15,055 nucleotides of DNA from Thermodesulfovibrio sp. (GTDB lineage Bacteria > Nitrospirota > Thermodesulfovibrionia > Thermodesulfovibrionales > JdFR-85). Both the position numbers and the translations under genes were made by a program. The notes beneath the pieces are model-generated. The model was given only the letters and a program-made list of their open reading frames with translations, searched no databases and was not told where the DNA came from. Each line of letters starts with the position of its first letter. Position 1 is the first letter of the stretch. The stretch is from the NCBI GenBank assembly GCA_027050975.1, contig JALUAR010000131.1, forward strand, positions 1 through 15,055, given 5' to 3'. Positions 13,983-15,055 of this stretch are shown piece by piece.

Positions 13983-15055
13983 CTATTTTATCACATACCC
14001 TTCAACCATTATATCCTCGCCTACCCTCTTTATCCTGATATCTCTGAGTCTATAGGCATCTGCAAGCCTGCCGACAGAGCTTCCTCCAACAGCAGGATAG
14101 GAGTCCTTACCGCCGATGATCTTAGGGGCGATGAAAAAGACCACTTTGTCTACAACACCGTCGCGGAGTGCATGGGATGCAAGGGATGAGCCACCCTCAA
14201 ACATAACAGAGGTGATCTCTCTTTTGCCAAGCTCCTCCATCAGCCAGCTAAGATGGAGTTTTCTTTTGTAATAGAGGATCTCTACTCCGTCTCTCATCAG
14301 CCTTTTTGCCTTTCTCACGTTACCCGCTCGGGTAACGATTATTGTCTTTGGAGGTGTGCTCAGGAGATTTGCTCCTTCATGGATCTCTAACTCCGGATCG
14401 ATAACCACTCTGATGGGACTTTTAGCACCCCTGATTCTTGCTGTTAACCTGGGGTCATCTGCCTTTACCGTACCAATGGCAGTGATGATTGCATCCACTG
14501 ATGCGCGCATCCTGTGGACCTGCTTTCGAGCCCTCTCTCCGGTAATCCATTTTGATTCTCCAGAGGGAAGGGCGATCTTTCCGTCTAAGGTCATGGCAAT
14601 CTTCAGGATGCCAAAGGGAATTCTGCTGGTGATATACTTTATGTAAGCCTCGTTGAGCCTCTTTGCCTCCTCCTGCAGGATGCCTGATATGACCTCAATG
14701 CCAGCACTTTTTAACTCCTGAATACCCTTTCCAGAGACGCGGGGGTTGGGATCCTCCATTGCAACTACCACCTTTTGGACACCTGCTCTGATTATAGCCT
14801 TTGTGCACGGTGGGGTCCGCTTTTTTGTGTGACAGCAGGGCTCAAGGCTGACATAAAGTGTTGCACCTCTTGCCTTGTCTGCAGCCTTTGATAGAACCAG
14901 TGCCTCGGCATGAGGAGTGCCGGGAGCCCTGTGATAATCCTCTGCTATAATTTCTCCATCCTTTACCAGGACTGCGCCAACCATGGGATTGGGACTGGTG
15001 TGGCCCATGGCACGCCTGGCAAGGGCAAGGGTTCTCCTTATAAACTGTTCATGTC
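13983..15055 (-). CDS. ribD: Bifunctional riboflavin biosynthesis deaminase/reductase RibD, 5' end cut by window
   Basis: RibD carries out the second and third steps of riboflavin synthesis: deamination of the pyrimidine, then reduction of the ribose side chain. The frame stays open to base 15055, and its visible start (HEQFIRRTLALARRAMGHTS) matches RibD N-termini, so the ATG at 15008 is internal and only one to three codons are missing; 356 residues are visible. Zinc deaminase motifs are PHAEA (visible 47-51) and PCCHTKKRTPPC (72-83). The reductase half begins near visible residue 150 (KIAMTLDGKIA) and includes FEGGSSLAS. It heads the - strand series ribD-gltX-glnS in this window. Confidence 0.95.
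   Translation of the reverse strand, partial: HEQFIRRTLALARRAMGHTSPNPMVGAVLVKDGEIIAEDYHRAPGTPHAEALVLSKAADKARGATLYVSLEPCCHTKKRTPPCTKAIIRAGVQKVVVAMEDPNPRVSGKGIQELKSAGIEVISGILQEEAKRLNEAYIKYITSRIPFGILKIAMTLDGKIALPSGESKWITGERARKQVHRMRASVDAIITAIGTVKADDPRLTARIRGAKSPIRVVIDPELEIHEGANLLSTPPKTIIVTRAGNVRKAKRLMRDGVEILYYKRKLHLSWLMEELGKREITSVMFEGGSSLASHALRDGVVDKVVFFIAPKIIGGKDSYPAVGGSSVGRLADAYRLRDIRIKRVGEDIMVEGYVIK

Noticed and set aside
14983..15008. ATG at 15008 as the ribD start
   Set aside because: The upstream in-frame residues HEQFIRRTLALARRA match the RibD N-terminal helix, so the true start lies just past the window edge.

Overview
The window is 15,055 bp of ordinary-density bacterial chromosome with moderate G+C. 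It carries 15 protein genes, two of them cut by the window edges, plus one decayed transposase and several structured intergenic stretches. The gene set combines an octaheme hydroxylamine-oxidoreductase-like cytochrome, a four-subunit ferredoxin-dependent pyruvate oxidoreductase in the order gamma-delta-alpha-beta, an MglA/MglB polarity pair and paired Glu/Gln-tRNA synthetases. This suggests an anaerobic or microaerophilic, Gram-negative, deep-branching organism. Nitrospirota (Thermodesulfovibrio-like) is my best guess and a Desulfobacterota-type lineage is the main alternative. This is inference from gene content, not a phylogeny.

Left part (1-2518, + strand): the C-terminal two thirds or more of a multihaem cytochrome c of the HAO family, with seven CxxCH motifs visible. 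A strong hairpin follows, then two overlapping genes for small exported TPR-type proteins. 2519-2996 has no intact gene: it holds a frameshifted, stop-containing remnant of an IS3-type transposase on the - strand and a 7-bp-period tandem repeat that supplies the stop codon of miaA.

Middle part: miaA (- strand, tRNA modification) is divergent from the por operon. The 224-bp divergent spacer holds a candidate promoter and a long inverted repeat built from 8-bp units that would form the por leader. The por genes (4196-7235) encode pyruvate:ferredoxin oxidoreductase, which links pyruvate and acetyl-CoA with reduced ferredoxin. mglB-mglA (7338-8420) follows on the same strand and encodes a Roadblock-domain regulator with its Ras-like GTPase.

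Right part (8417-15055, all - strand; transcription order ribD, gltX, glnS, gpsA, radical SAM): riboflavin synthesis, Glu- and Gln-tRNA charging, glycerol-3-phosphate synthesis and a radical SAM/SPASM protein of unknown substrate. The radical SAM gene appears to begin at a rare ATT codon overlapping the end of gpsA, behind a near-perfect Shine-Dalgarno. Between glnS and gpsA lies a 138-nt three-way-junction palindrome flanked by CTA on both sides. It looks like a small non-autonomous mobile repeat (MITE-like) or a structured RNA and is the least explained object here.

I found no rRNA, tRNA or CRISPR array, and no clear defence or secondary-metabolite system.
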